Origin: Prorocentrum cordatum
Taxonomy: Eukaryota; Sar; Dinophyceae; Prorocentrales; Prorocentraceae
Length of the DNA stretch: 64,000 nucleotides
NCBI GenBank assembly: GCA_963575745.1
Contig: CAUYUJ010000891.1
Location: 557,639-621,638, forward strand
Direction of reading: 5' to 3'
Shown one piece after another: positions 22,690 through 33,119 of this stretch. The number at the start of each line of letters is the position of its first letter. The stretch's first letter is position 1. The notes beneath the pieces were generated by a model that was not told the origin of the DNA, made no database searches, and saw nothing but the letters and a program-made list of their open reading frames with translations. The position numbers and the translations under genes were made by a program.

Positions 22690-22975
22690 AGCGCAGCGCA
22701 CGGGGCGCTCGCGAGCGGCCACGAGGCGGCACAGCGGGAAACGTGGCGCCACCTCGGCGGACCCACATGGCGCACGGCGCGCCCACGAGCGCCCCCGAGG
22801 CGGCACGGGCGGCAGCGCGGCGCCACCTCGGCGGACCCACCCACCGCACGGGCGCCCACGAGCGCCCACGAGGCGGCACGGGCGCAGCGCGGCGCCACGT
22901 CGCATTTGGGCTCCCACGATTGCCCACGAGGCGGCACCGGCGGCAACGCGGAACCTCCTCGGCGGACCCGTCCAA
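22690..22975. repeat. ~55-base tandem repeat
   Basis: Five to six units contain GCGCCCACGAGGCGGCAC, GGGCGGCAGCGCGGCGCCAC and CTCGGCGGACCCAC. The GC-rich frames on both strands are repeat artefacts. Confidence 0.85.
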
Positions 22976-23154
22976 TTACTTCCGGAGCGCAGGTACGAAC
23001 AGCTAAGTGCAAGTTCTGTTTGGGGTAAATTGTGCATGTACGTAGCACCCCGCAGTTGCAGATAAGAGTGAGGGGGGGGCGGCGGGGACGTCGGCAGTCT
23101 GCGATGTTCTGAAGAGGCGAGCCCTCCGCAGGCGCCGATCTTTCCGTTAAAGCA

Positions 23155-23590
23155 ATGTGGATGGTTCGCGGGTGGGTCGCGGGTGGGTTGCGGGTGGGTC
23201 GCAGGTGGGTCGCGGGTGAGTCGCAGGTGGGTCGCGGGTGGGTCGCGGGCCGGGTCGCGGGTGGGTCGCGGGTGGGTCGCGGGTGGGTCGCGGGGTGGGT
23301 CGTGGGTGGGTCGCGCGCGGGTGGGTCGCGGGCTGGACGACGGCAATCAACAACAAACAACAAAGAACAGACAGCGCAAACAACAAAGGAAGCAACAACA
23401 ACACACAACGCAACAACAACAATACTCATTTTAAGATTGTTCGCGGGGTGGGTCGCGGGCGGGTCGCGGGTGGGACGACGACAACAAACAACACCAACAA
23501 CAGCAACAGCAACAGCAACAGCAACAACAGCAACAGCAACAGCATCAACAACAACAGCAACAACAGCAAAAGCAACGGCAACAGCAACTA
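23155..23590. repeat. GGGTCGCGGGTG minisatellite plus (CAA)n
   Basis: A 10-base unit GGTCGCGGGT repeats to about 23335, followed by AACAACAAACAACAA sequence, a second short minisatellite block and (CAACAG)n. The same composite occurs at 25420-25690 and in opposite orientation at 36290-36490. Confidence 0.9.
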
Positions 23591-23689
23591 CAATGATTTT
23601 ACCCTCATGCGCGACGTGTCCACACGAAGCATACGACCATCATGATAACCATCCCCATCATGGCGGATTATTGTTCTATAGTGGTGTCC

Positions 23690-25060
23690 GTTAGTCCCAT
23701 TCCCACATTTCCCGCCCAATGAGGTCTTGCAAACACTTTCTCCGTTTAAACATATCCCGCCTCGAAATCGCATGCCCGCGCCTTGCTGCGCCGAAGCGAG
23801 ACCGCCAGAGGAGCCCCACCCAAGGGTAAAGCACAAGGAAGTATCGAGCGACAGGATTGCCTTGGTGGGGATGGGGGCTGTCGGCGGCGAGGCAAGGACC
23901 TGGCCTTGAATAGAAAGGGAGGAAGTCTCGAGCAGGGCCGCTGTTGGGGAGCGGCGCCAATACTGAAGAGAGTGGGGCGCTAGTCCAGAGTAAACAAAAT
24001 GATACCGGAGAAAATCCCAGTTCTATTTGTTAAAAGGGCTATGCGGCTGTAGGGCTATAGGGCTATAGGGCTACAGGGCTATAGGGCTATAAGACTATAG
24101 CGCTATAGGGCTGTAGGGCTATAGGGCTATATGGCTATATATTTATAAGGCTAAAGGGCTACGGGGTATTGGGCTAGAGGGCTGTAAAGCTATAGGGCTA
24201 TAGGGAGAAAGGGCTATAGTGCTATAAGTTTATAAGGCTATATGGCTAGAGGGCTAGAGGGCTATAGGGTTATAGGGCTATTGTGTTATTGGGCCATATG
24301 GCTATATAGGGCTATATTGCTATAGAGGTGTAGGGCGATAGAGCACACAGGCACCCGGGCACCCGGGCACCCCCGGGCACCTCCGGGCACCCACGGGCAC
24401 CTCCGGGCACCCCCGGGCACCCGGGCCGGCCACCGAAATCGGCGGCCCTCTTCACCTAACCATATGAATCAACTAGGACCTCTGCAGAGGCAAGCTCTGA
24501 TTGGGGAACGAAGTCTCGAGCGGGAGCGCTGGTTTTGTTGGGACGGCGGTTGTTGGCGGCGAGGATGAACACCGCCTTGAGTAAGAATGGAGGAAGTCTC
24601 GAGCGGGAGCCATGGTTTTGTCGGGACGGGGGTTGTCGGCGGCGAGGAACAGCATCGCCCTGAGGAAAAAGGGAAGAAGCCTCGAGCGGGAGCGTTGTTC
24701 CTGCTGGGAGCGGCGCCAATTCAAAAGAGAGTATCCAGGGTAAAACGGGAGGAAGTCTCGGGCGGGAGCGCTGGTTTTGTCCGGACGGCGGTTTTCGGCA
24801 GCGAGGAGGAGCACCGCCTTGAGTAAAAAAGGGAGGATTTCTCGAGCGGGAGCTTTGTTGTTGCTGGGGGCGGCGCCGATGAGAGAAAGAGTAGCGCGCC
24901 AGTCCAAGGTAAAACGGGACGAACTCTCGAGCGGTAGCTCTGGTTTTGTTGGGATGGCGGGTTTCGGCGGCGAGTAAGAGGACCGACCCTGAGCAAAAAG
25001 GGAGGGAGTCTGGAGCGGGGGCGTTGTAGTTGTTGTGGTTGTTGTTGGGGGGCCGGTTTT
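23690..25060 (-). repeat. Reversed family G units with inserted satellites
   Basis: Reverse-complement subrepeats (GGAGGAAGTCTCGAGCGGGA and GCGCTGGTTTTGTTGGGACG) occupy 23690-23990 and 24480-25060. Between them sit the GGGCTATAG 9-base repeat and GGGCACCC repeats. Confidence 0.75.
24035..24345. repeat. 9-base GGGCTATAG tandem repeat
   Basis: More than 30 units of GGGCTATAG with drift. AT content is unusually high for this window. It is followed by GGGCACCC(C) octamer-like repeats to 24430. Confidence 0.95.
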
Positions 25061-25419
25061 GGCGCCCTCTCAAAGCGCTCGAGCGTGAGCCCCGTTTCAA
25101 TAGAACATGTAGCCGGCGCCGAGGCGAGAGCGCCAAAGTGCCTGGGGGGGGGTCCAACAGTGATTATTGTTTAGTAATTAAGATTCAACAACAACGCAAC
25201 GAACAGAGTTCTCACCACGAATTTCCCATTCAGACACGCACCCAGAGACAATGAATGACCATTCGGCCCACTCGATCTGATTTTTCAGTAGTGAGAATTC
25301 AACAATCCGCACCGCGGAACCTCACATCAGCCACGCGCCCAGGGGCAGTGAATGACCGTTTGGCCCCTCACTGTGACAACGAGGCCGCCGCAGGTGCCGA
25401 TTTGTTCGTTGAAGCAATG

Positions 25420-25690
25420 TGCGTGGGTCGCGGGTCAGTCTCGGGTGGGTCGCGGGCGGGTCGCGGGCGGGTCGCGGGTGGGGTCGCGGGTGGGTCGCGG
25501 GTGGGTCGCGGGGTGGGTCGCGGGGTGGGTCGCAGGTCAGTCGCCGGTGGGTCGCGGGTGGGTCGCGGGTGGGTCGCGGGTGTGTCGCGGGGTGGTCGCG
25601 GGCCGGGTCGAGGGACGCTCGACGGCAGCACACAACAAGCAACAAAACATAACAATCAACAAACAACGCAACCACAACACCAACAACAGA
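25420..25690. repeat. GGGTCGCGGGTG minisatellite plus (CAA)n, copy 2
   Basis: Same composite as 23155-23590, also preceded by a GCCGCAGGTGCCGAT..TCGTTGAAGC sequence shared with 23110-23150. Confidence 0.9.
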
Positions 25691-26201
25691 GCACATTTTA
25701 ATATTGCTCGTTCTTACCTGTTCGCGTGCCACTAAACACATATATCCCGAACCCACGGTACCCAACCTCTTCGTCTTCGATGAAAGCCACCTTGGGGTAT
25801 ACATGTTTGACCTGCTGCGCGTCAGTGGCACAGCTCCTGAAACTGTACAAGAGATGACGGATGGAAGGGGGAGGGAGAAGGATGGAGTTCATAATTCGCA
25901 AGAGATGGGCTACAATAGTTATTCTTCCGAAGTGCGACTTCAACAATAGCATCAGCAACGCCACCAACGCCACCAACAATAATAACAACACTGCGCACCG
26001 CGGAACTTCATTTCAGCCGCGCGCCCAGGGACAGTGAATGACCACTCTGTCCCCTCAATTTGATATCTATCTGCATATATGTATTTATGTATATATGTAT
26101 AACGCGTGTCCGTGTAGCCCCTTGCCTGCCATTTCATACATATCTGTCGTCCCCCTTGCTGTGTTACTACTCTGCACTACTGCCTCCCACAGAGACGCCA
26201 G

Positions 26202-26312
26202 GCCTATCTGGACCGCGCGCAGTGGGTCAATTATTTCTGGCACGCTGGTCACCTGCACATCGAGGGCCTGAAGATGTCGAAGTCCCTTAAGAACTTCATC
26301 ACCATCCGCCAG
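26202..26312 (+). CDS. CARS1: CysRS exon: [18 protein letters not shown]
   Basis: 37 codons read [17 protein letters not shown], then [25 protein letters not shown] is the class I signature loop that stabilises the adenylate transition state, and it is intact here. The acceptor is ACGCCAG and the donor GC (CAG|GCCACA). Both junctions are in phase 0. The tail ITIRQ|A matches ITIKDA of human-type enzymes when joined to 32400. Confidence 0.97.
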
Positions 26313-27030
26313 GCCACAAGGGGGCAGGGAGGAGGGAGACGGGAGGGAGGATCGAGAAGGGAGGAAGTAGGAGGGAGGAAGAAGTAGGGAGGGGGGAACG
26401 ATGCAGCGGAGATGCGGGGAAAATGAGAGGGGGGAGGGAGAGAAGGAGGGGGGGGGGATGGGCAGGGGTGGCAGGGGGAGGGGCGGGTGGGTGGGCGGGA
26501 GGAAGATCAGGGCATTGGGAGGGAAATGGGAAGGCAAGTGCATGCTGGCGGCCTGCTAACATTCGCATGCTGCAGGCGCTCCGGAAGAGCAAGTTGGGAC
26601 TAGTGGTGGACTGGGCCCAATGGAGTTGCACCGAATCGGAGTTGTTCGAGGGTGCGTGCTTCTCTTGCGTTCAGGTGGCTTCGCATGTCGAAGGCCCCTG
26701 GTGAACCGCTGACCCTGAAGATAACCGTACCTCTGCCATGTGCGTCTGCCGCTTCGATCGAAACACTCGAGCGAAACCGAGGCCAGCGCAATAGGAGGAT
26801 TGATTGGTGAGCGAAAACGACTCAGGGATGACAAAGTGCCCCCCTACGAATCTTGCCCATCTTACCTTCCTCCTCCCAAACTGCGATTTCTCAAGCGCCC
26901 CCCCCCCCGCCATGGCCTGCAGCGGCATCGGCACAGGCGTGTGTCCCAGGTGCAGGATCTGCTCGTCTGATATTGGTGGTCGGTGCCCAAATCTTGAGGA
27001 TGCGAAGGCCCATCTCGGCATTGATCAGAT

Positions 27031-27228
27031 CGGCGGCGAGCGAGGGGGGGAAGTGAGAAGGATAAGGCCTTCTCAGAAGGCTGCGGAGCTTCTGAGAAGC
27101 CCCCCTGGCTTTCTGAGAAGTCTTCGGCGTCGTCGGGGAAGGCTTGGGAGACGTCTCAGCAGGCTGTGAGACTTCCAAGCCTTCTGAGAAGGCCCGCCCC
27201 TTCTCGCTTCCTCCCTGGGCTCGCCGCC
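27031..27228. repeat. Family B TIR element (short form)
   Basis: The ends are CGGCGGCGAGCGAGGGGGGG and the inverted CTTCCTCCCTGGGCTCGCCG. The inside is a set of CCTTCTCAGAAGG palindromes. The same form occurs at 44683-44883. Longer forms lie at 53.7, 57.7 and 58.2 kb. Confidence 0.85.
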
Positions 27229-27554
27229 AGTCAGCGGAGTTTGATCAACAGCGGACATCCGCGGCCAGCCTTCCGCAGCAGCCGGCTGCCCTGCCGCGTG
27301 GGCCAGATGCGGCAGACACCACGGGTCAGAGACGGCTCCTCCCAGCAGGCAGGCCGCGCCCTCAGGACTGCTCCTTATCTGCATGCTCTGGAGGGGGGGT
27401 GATGCCAGAATTGCTGCACGCAGCTGGTTTCGGGCCCCGCCCACCCGGGGCGCCTCTCTCGACGTGCGGTCGGAACCAGGCGCATCGTGGCGCCGGCAGA
27501 TGCCGCGGCTCGTGATCTGCTGCTCCCCCCAGTTGCCGACCGAGCCCCCTCTTG

Positions 27555-27712
27555 TAGGGGGCCACATGCGAACCCCACCCCTGCCCCCCACGATTTCTCA
27601 GGGGGAGGGTGGGGTTCGCTTCGCTCGGGAGCTCCCGAGCGAAGTGAACCCCGCCCTCCCCCTCAGAAATCGTGGGGGGTAGGGGCAGGGTTCGCATGTG
27701 GCCCCCTACCCC
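27555..27712. repeat. Long near-perfect palindrome
   Basis: The arms are about 75 bases (GTAGGGGGCCACATGCGAAC at the left, its reverse complement ending at 27712) and meet at the CGGGAGCTCCCG centre near 27630. Confidence 0.9.
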
Positions 27713-27851
27713 CCCCCGTTGCCGACCGAGCCCCCCCCCCCCCCCTTGTTCGCCCGCCCCGACGTGCGGGAAGCTCTCCCCCCCCTCCCCCCTCGGGCCA
27801 GGCTGCGCCCCGCCCCCCCCCCCCCCTCTTTCGGCCTCTCCTCTGTCGGGG

Positions 27852-28012
27852 GTGGACAGACCTCCCACCCTGCCACGTCGATTCGTGAATCGTCCGTTTT
27901 CGGTTCTCGGGAGGGCGCCGCGGCCGTTATTTTCCAGGATTGCGCCCGCCAGGTCTGGGCCCGAGGTCGTTTCCACTAAGCCACGTTTTGCGAAAGGGGG
28001 TTCTGTCCATCC
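27852..28012. repeat. Family DD TIR element, copy 1
   Basis: It starts GTGGACAGACC and ends TTCTGTCCATCC, inverted. It shares GTGCCGCGGCCGT-like text, CCACGTTTTGC and AAAGGGGGTTCTGTCCAT with 60618-60768. Confidence 0.75.
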
Positions 28013-28284
28013 CCGACTCTTCGGCGCACCCGGCAACCGACAAAGCCTCCAGCTGCCCTCAGCCCGAGGCCAGAAGTTGCCAACCGCGAGCCCGCGAGGC
28101 CATGACCCGCTGGCCCGCGGCGACCCGTCGCGGTCGATCGATCGAGGATCCCTCGGCCGCGGGCTCGTCGTCGGCGTCGATGGGTCCAAATACGGCGATC
28201 GGTGCGAACCCTACACCTGACAGCTCAGAACTCTGAGAAACTGCCCGCGGTTCAGAGTTAGAATGTTGCCCGCAGCCGTATAGA

Positions 28285-28465
28285 TCGACGACACGTAAGA
28301 GTGACCCTTCGCCGGGGTGACCTTTAGTGCGGGCCCATTGGGGCCCCCCGATCGTTGAAAGCGATGCAATAGCAATAGCTGCGGCCTGCGCGCTTGGGTT
28401 TGGCCCTCTCGCGCCCCCTGAAAGCTGTGCACCAAAGGTCACTCTTGTCTGGGGTCGCTCCTATG
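28285..28465. repeat. Family D TIR element (GTAAGAGTGACC ends)
   Basis: The left end is ACACGTAAGAGTGACCCTTC and the right end has AAAGGTCACTCTTGTCTGGG. The middle carries GTGCGGGCCCATTGGGG and CCCCCCGATCG. Related copies lie at 56.4, 57.1, 59.8 and 61.3 kb. Confidence 0.85.
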
Positions 28466-28779
28466 CGCAGCCGAATAGACTTCTGCGGGGGTGTCCGACC
28501 TCGATCTTGTACCGCGGAGGCGGAGGAGGAGGTGGCAGTTCCCAGAATCCCCCTGGGGACCCCCTGGAGTTTTCTGTCGATTTGTTGGCAGTGTTCTGCC
28601 CATCCTGGACCCCCCCAGAACAACCTCCTTGAGGATTTTTTGATGTGCGGTCTTTGGGGGGGGGCTTTCCAGGAACCCTTAGGGGAGCGAACAATGACAT
28701 ACACATATATAATTAGCCTGGCGAAGGACCCAACCATATGCAGTTGTGAATACCGCAATTGTGAATATCTTCTTCGGTG

Positions 28780-30075
28780 GCGCTCTCAATGGGGCCACGA
28801 AGCGCTGTACTGGGTGGGTGAAACGCAGGGAGCAAGGGCTGTGCTGGGTGGTGGCAGACGCATGCGGGCGGTGCCACTGGGACCTTTTGTGCAGCCCCCA
28901 CATGGGGCCACGAAACGCTGTACCGGGTGGGCAAAACGCGCAGGGAGCAAGAGCCGTGCTGGGTGGTGGCTGACGCATGCGGGCGGTGCCACTGGGACCT
29001 TCGGTGGAGCTCCCTATGGGGCCACGAAGCGCTGTACTGGGTGGGCGAAACGCAGGGAGCAAGGGCTGTGCTGGGTGGTGGCAGACGCATGCGGGCGGTG
29101 CCATTGGGACCTTTGGTGAAGCCCCCTATGGGGCCACGATAAGTTGTGCTGGGTGGGTGAAATGCAGGGAGCAAGGGCTGTGCTGGGTGGTGGCGGACGC
29201 ATGCGGGCGGTGCCATTGGGACCTTTGGTGGAGCCCCCTATGGGGCCACGAAAAGTTGTGCTGGGTGGGTGAAATGCAGGGAGCAAGGGCTGTGCTGGGT
29301 GGTGGCGGACGCATGCGGGCGGTGCCATTGGGACCTTTGGTGGAGCCCCCTATGGGGCCACGAAAAGTTGTGCTGCAGGGAGCAAGGGTGCTGTGGTGCA
29401 AATTGGGACCGCAGGCTGGGGTGGGTGAAATGCAGGGAGCAAGGGCTGTGCTGGGTGGTGGCGGACGCATGCGGGCGGTGCCATTGGGACCTTTGGTGGA
29501 GCCCCCTATGGGGCCACGAAAAGTTGTGCTGGGTGGGTGAAATGCAGGGAGCAAGGGCTGTGCTGGGTGGTGGCGGACGCATGCGGGCGGTGCCATTGGG
29601 ACCTTCGGTGGAGCCTCCATATGGGGTCACGAAACGCTGTACGGGGTGGGTGAAATGCAGGGAGCAAGGGCTGTGCTTTGTGGTGGCGGACGCATGCGGG
29701 CGGTGCCATTGGGACCTTCGGTGGAGCCTCCATATGGGGTCACGAAACGCTGTGGGTGAAATGCAGGGAGCAAGGGCTGTGCTTGGTGGTGGCGGACGCA
29801 TGCGGGCGGTGCCATTGGGACCTTCGGTGGAGCCCCCTATGGGGCCACGAAACGTTGTACTGGGTGGGTGAAACGCAGGGAGCAACGGCCGTGTTGGGTG
29901 GTGGCGGACGCATGCGGGCGGTGCCACTGGGACCTTCCGTGGAGCTCACTATGGGGCCACGAAGCGCTGTATTGGGTTGGTGAAACGCAGAGAGCAAGGG
30001 CTGTGCTGGGTGGTGGCGGACGCATGCGGGCGGTGCCATTGGGACCTTCGGTGGAGCCCCCCATGTGGCCACGAA
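28780..30075. repeat. ~115-base tandem satellite, about 11 copies
   Basis: The unit contains GGGGCCACGAAACGCTGTAC, GGGTGGGTGAAATGCAGGGA, GCAAGGGCTGTGCTGGGTGG and GCATGCGGGCGGTGCCATTG. Unit starts are spaced about 105-120 bases apart, with one longer unit near 29370-29420. The third to sixth copies are nearly identical, which suggests recent amplification. Open frames run through on both strands. Confidence 0.95.
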
Positions 30076-30214
30076 ACGCTGTACTGCGTCGGTGCAACGC
30101 GGGGAGGAGGGAGGAGGTGGAGGAGGGAGGGGGAGGAGGAGGAGAAGAGGAGAGGAACGCGGGGACCGTCTCTTCAAAACGAGGACCCAACACCACAGGA
30201 TGGTTGGGAAAAAC

Positions 30215-30345
30215 TCAGAGGTTCGCCAGGATTTCTCGGATCGGCGCTGGACCCCCCTCCCTGGCGCGCGGAGCGGGCGCTGGAGGCGCCGCCGGGGGGG
30301 TCCAGCGCCGATCCGAGAAATCCGCGCGGACCCCTGAGTCATTAT
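30215..30345. repeat. Family V hairpin element
   Basis: The arms read GGATTTCTCGGATCGGCGCT and, inverted, AGCGCCGATCCGAGAAATCC, around a GC-rich centre with GGAGGCGCCGCC. Confidence 0.9.
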
Positions 30346-30574
30346 GTTTATCATGTTTATGTCGTCGTCCGCTCCCTCCCCTGAGGGTCCCCCCCCTGCG
30401 TGGCTTGGACCCGCAGGGGCAGGATCCGAGATGGGGCCGCGAAGGGCTGGGCGCCTCCCGGCGGCACAGGTCTGGGCCCCGCCTCGGGGCTGGGGCCCGG
30501 AGGGGTCCTCACCGGTCGGCCCCGACGAGCCATCGATCGAGGATCCATCGGCCGTCGTCGAGGGTCCTCCTTTC

Positions 30575-30830
30575 CTCCTCCAGGATCCTCTTCCTCCTCC
30601 TCCCCTGGGTTCCTCCTCCCCCTCTTCCTCCTCCAGGATCCTCCTCCTCCTCCTCCTCCTCCTCCTCCTCCTCCTCCTCCTCCTCCCCCTCTTCCTCCTT
30701 TTGCACAGGACATGAGATCGTTGCGTTCCCCTCTTCCTCATCCTCCTCCCCCTCCTCCTTCTCCTCCTCCTCTTTCTCCTCCTCCTCCTCCTCCTCCTCT
30801 TCCTCCTCCTCCTCCTCCTCCTCCTCTGAC
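30575..30830. repeat. (TCC)n tract
   Basis: About 250 bases of TCC/CTC repeats with short breaks, pyrimidine strand on +. Confidence 0.95.
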
Positions 30831-30844
30831 GATCGAGGTTCAAT

Positions 30845-31012
30845 CGTCAGAGGGGGAAATGGTACCCATACCACCACCCTCGCCCCGTTTTCGCCTTTTT
30901 GGGCCTCCTCGGAGGCCCGCGTCGCCACCGTTAGATCCGCCTCAGAATTCCTGGCAGACCGCACCCGAGGAGAGGTCTGGGGAGTACCAGTATCGGTACA
31001 CTGTGGTTCCCC
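30845..31012. repeat. Family F TIR element
   Basis: The ends are GGGGGAAATGGTACCCATAC and GGTACACTGTGGTTCCCCC. The internal text GCGTCGCCACCGTTAGATCC matches the family. Confidence 0.75.
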
Positions 31013-31089
31013 CAGCTTGGACGAGGGCCGACGTCGTCGTCGATCGATCTCGATCGAGGCTCGGGGTTCGAGGTTCACGGCCAGGAGCC

Positions 31090-31445
31090 TTCGTTTAGTT
31101 AGCGTGTCACGCCGGCCGTTCTGGCCCACCACGCCTCGGCGCGAGGTGCTAGCACTCCAGTCCCCCAGGCATCAACCGGGTGGAGCTAGGACGAGGATAA
31201 ATCCGTTCCCCAGTGTTCAGGGACGCTCTGAAGAGACCGCGGCGCCCGAGACATCATCCAGAGCCGCCATATCTCAGAGATTCTTGATTCATCCTCACCC
31301 GATGGTATCCTCATTCTGGTTTCTTCTTAATCAACGTCCCTAGCTTACCCCATCCCCCTGGTCCCGCAGAGCGGAGCGACACGCTAGCAGTTTGGAAGAC
31401 ACAGCGTGTCGCAGGGGCCGTCGCGGCGAGACGGTTCGCAGAGCT
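31090..31445. repeat. Family W/Y composite
   Basis: GGCCGTTCTGGCCCACCACG and AGTCCCCCAGGCATCAAC match 22015-22205. GCGGCGCCCGAGACATC and AGCCGCCATATCTCAGAG match the palindrome arm near 45.03 kb. It ends with GACACGCTAGCAG..GTGTCGCAGGGGCCGTCG. Confidence 0.65.
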
Positions 31446-32399
31446 TCCCACCATGGTTGTTGCCGCGCCCGTTCTCCAGCCCAGGGGGGTCGGTCTAAGC
31501 GGTGGTTTGGCGATTCCGTGGGCCGTGTTCCTTTCGACTTCGTTGTGCAGCAAGGGCGGCCGGGAGACACGACGAGGGCAAGCGAAAACACCTCAAAACG
31601 AAGAACCAGAAGAGGAGGACGAGGAGGAGGAGGAGGAGGAGGAGGAGGACAAGGAGGACGAGCAGGACGAGGAGGACGAGGAGGACGAGGACTGTTTTGG
31701 TCAAGCCCATCCGTCCCTCTCTCGGGCCACGGCCCGGCGCCCAGGACCACCCCTGGCAGCATAGTTACAGGTCTGCTGCCGCCTACCCCCCTGGTTCCCT
31801 GACGCTTTCGCGCTGTGGCTGGTGGTCCTCGTCGGCGTCCTGGGGCCCTCACCCCGGCCACAGGGGCCGTCCAACTATTACCCCTGGGATGATGGGAAAG
31901 CCGTCCCGAGAGGAGGGTGCAGAAATGTGGGGAGCCACGCTGCGAAACGGTCGCGGCGTTGGCTGTCTGGCCATCTCTCTCTTCCCTCCCCTCGCCCCTG
32001 CCGACCCCCCCCCCCTGGGCGGCGCGCCAGGTCTTTTCGTGGGGCAGAGGCGTGTGGGGGGGTCCCTGCAGAACAGGCAGTGCTCGGGGGCCTCCAAGAA
32101 GGCATCCGGTGGAAGGCAGGAGGGCTGCTGAGAAGCCCCCTGCCGCCCCCCTGCATAGAAGGCCACCGCCTTTGTCCCGCCAATCCGTTTCCTCCCCTTC
32201 CTCCTGGGGCTCAGGCTGCGGACCTGTCTGCGCGATGCACTGGGTCCTCGGTGACCCTGGTCCTGGCCGACGCCAGGGAAGAGTAAAAAACCGAGAGATA
32301 GAGGAAAAATGGGAACGACTGACCTGCGGAGACCCTCTTTCTCCTCATCCCCCCTCTGCCGCCACTCGTCCGTCGGGAGGGCTTCCTGGCGCTCCGGAG

Positions 32400-32483
32400 G
32401 CGATGGAGATGCACTCGGCCAGGCAGCTGCGGATGATGTTCCTGATGCAGCCGTGGGACAAGGGCATGAACTACTCGGACCAG
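32400..32483 (+). CDS. CARS1: CysRS exon: HSARQLR..MFLMQPW
   Basis: 28 codons read AMEMHSARQLRMMFLMQP, then WDKGMNYSDQ. Eukaryotic CysRS has ALKKHSARQLRLAFLMHSW..DYS directly after the KMSKS exon. The acceptor is CCGGAG and the donor GC (CAG|GCCCCA). Phase is 0 at both ends. Confidence 0.95.
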
Positions 32484-32544
32484 GCCCCAACCCCTCCGAC
32501 ACTTGTGTGCTATGCTCTCTGTGTGCACCTACTCCCTTAGAGGA

Positions 32545-32672
32545 GGAAGCGATACCCACACTGCTGCTTATTCTGGAGAGCCCTCGTCGCCACTGTTGGA
32601 TTCTCCCCGAAATTCTAGTCCAAGTGCACCCTGGGAGAGGTCCGGGGCGTAGCGGTATCGGTACCTCTTGGC
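32545..32672. repeat. Family F TIR element
   Basis: The ends are GAGGAAGCGATACCCACAC and GGTATCGGTACCTCTTGG. It starts about 60 bases after the CysRS exon end. Confidence 0.75.
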
Positions 32673-33119
32673 CACCACACTCCATGATTTCCAAGGCCAT
32701 CTGGGATAGATCTATTCGCGATGATGGGTGAATCTAGATTCTAGATGTCGTTTGATCACCGTCAAACCGTCGTGTTACACTTGCGCTTGTGGTTATATAA
32801 TTTGCCCACTTTGGGCTCTGGGGGCTCTCTCCGGGCACCAGGATCTCATCCAATAGTTGCCTGCAATGAAAAGCTGGTCCGGGGAGAACTCTTGCCACCC
32901 GAAATATAAATACTTCACAAACCCGACGTCGAAGGTTTGGGACCGCCCCTCGGAGGAAGGGGTGCTCCCCTTCCCACGCCTGCCGCTTCTCGGGGTGTTC
33001 TGCCCCCCCTGCGCTCCGCAGGTTAGCAATTCCTGCCCCCCTCCCCCGAGGCTGGTGGTGGTCATCGTAAGTCTGCCTTTTCCTTGCTCCTCGTCATAAT
33101 CCCGTTGCTTACTCTTCCT

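Larger units (their letters stand above)
19038..26201 (+). other. CysRS intron (GC..AG, 7.2 kb)
   Basis: In order: family F (19085-19262); GGA tract (19340-19520); degenerate GTGAGTGAGTCTGAG repeats (20445-20740 and 21480-21830) flanking a roughly 150-base tandem repeat (20740-21440); family W (22015-22205); a 55-base tandem repeat (22690-22975); GGGTCGCGGGTG minisatellites (23155-23335, 25420-25620) each followed by (CAA)n; reversed family G (23690-23990, 24480-25060, tail near 25700-25830); a 9-base GGGCTATAG repeat (24035-24345); and GGGCACCC repeats (24345-24430). No coding exon was recognised inside. Confidence 0.6.
26313..32399 (+). other. CysRS intron (GC..AG, 6.1 kb)
   Basis: It contains purine tracts (26340-26540), a short family B element (27031-27228), a near-perfect palindrome (27555-27712), family DD (27852-28012), family D (28285-28465), a roughly 115-base satellite (28780-30075), a family V hairpin (30215-30345), TCC tracts (30575-30830), family F (30845-31012), family W/Y pieces (31090-31445) and a GAC/GAG tract (31615-31692). 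No exon was recognised in 31700-32399. Confidence 0.6.

Noticed and set aside
26576-26590. Possible CysRS mini-exon reading ALRK after TGCTGCAG
   Set aside because: Tempting because ITIRQ could continue ALRK. But exon 26202-26312 joins in phase straight to AMEMHSARQLR at 32400, which already covers that position, and no donor is obvious.
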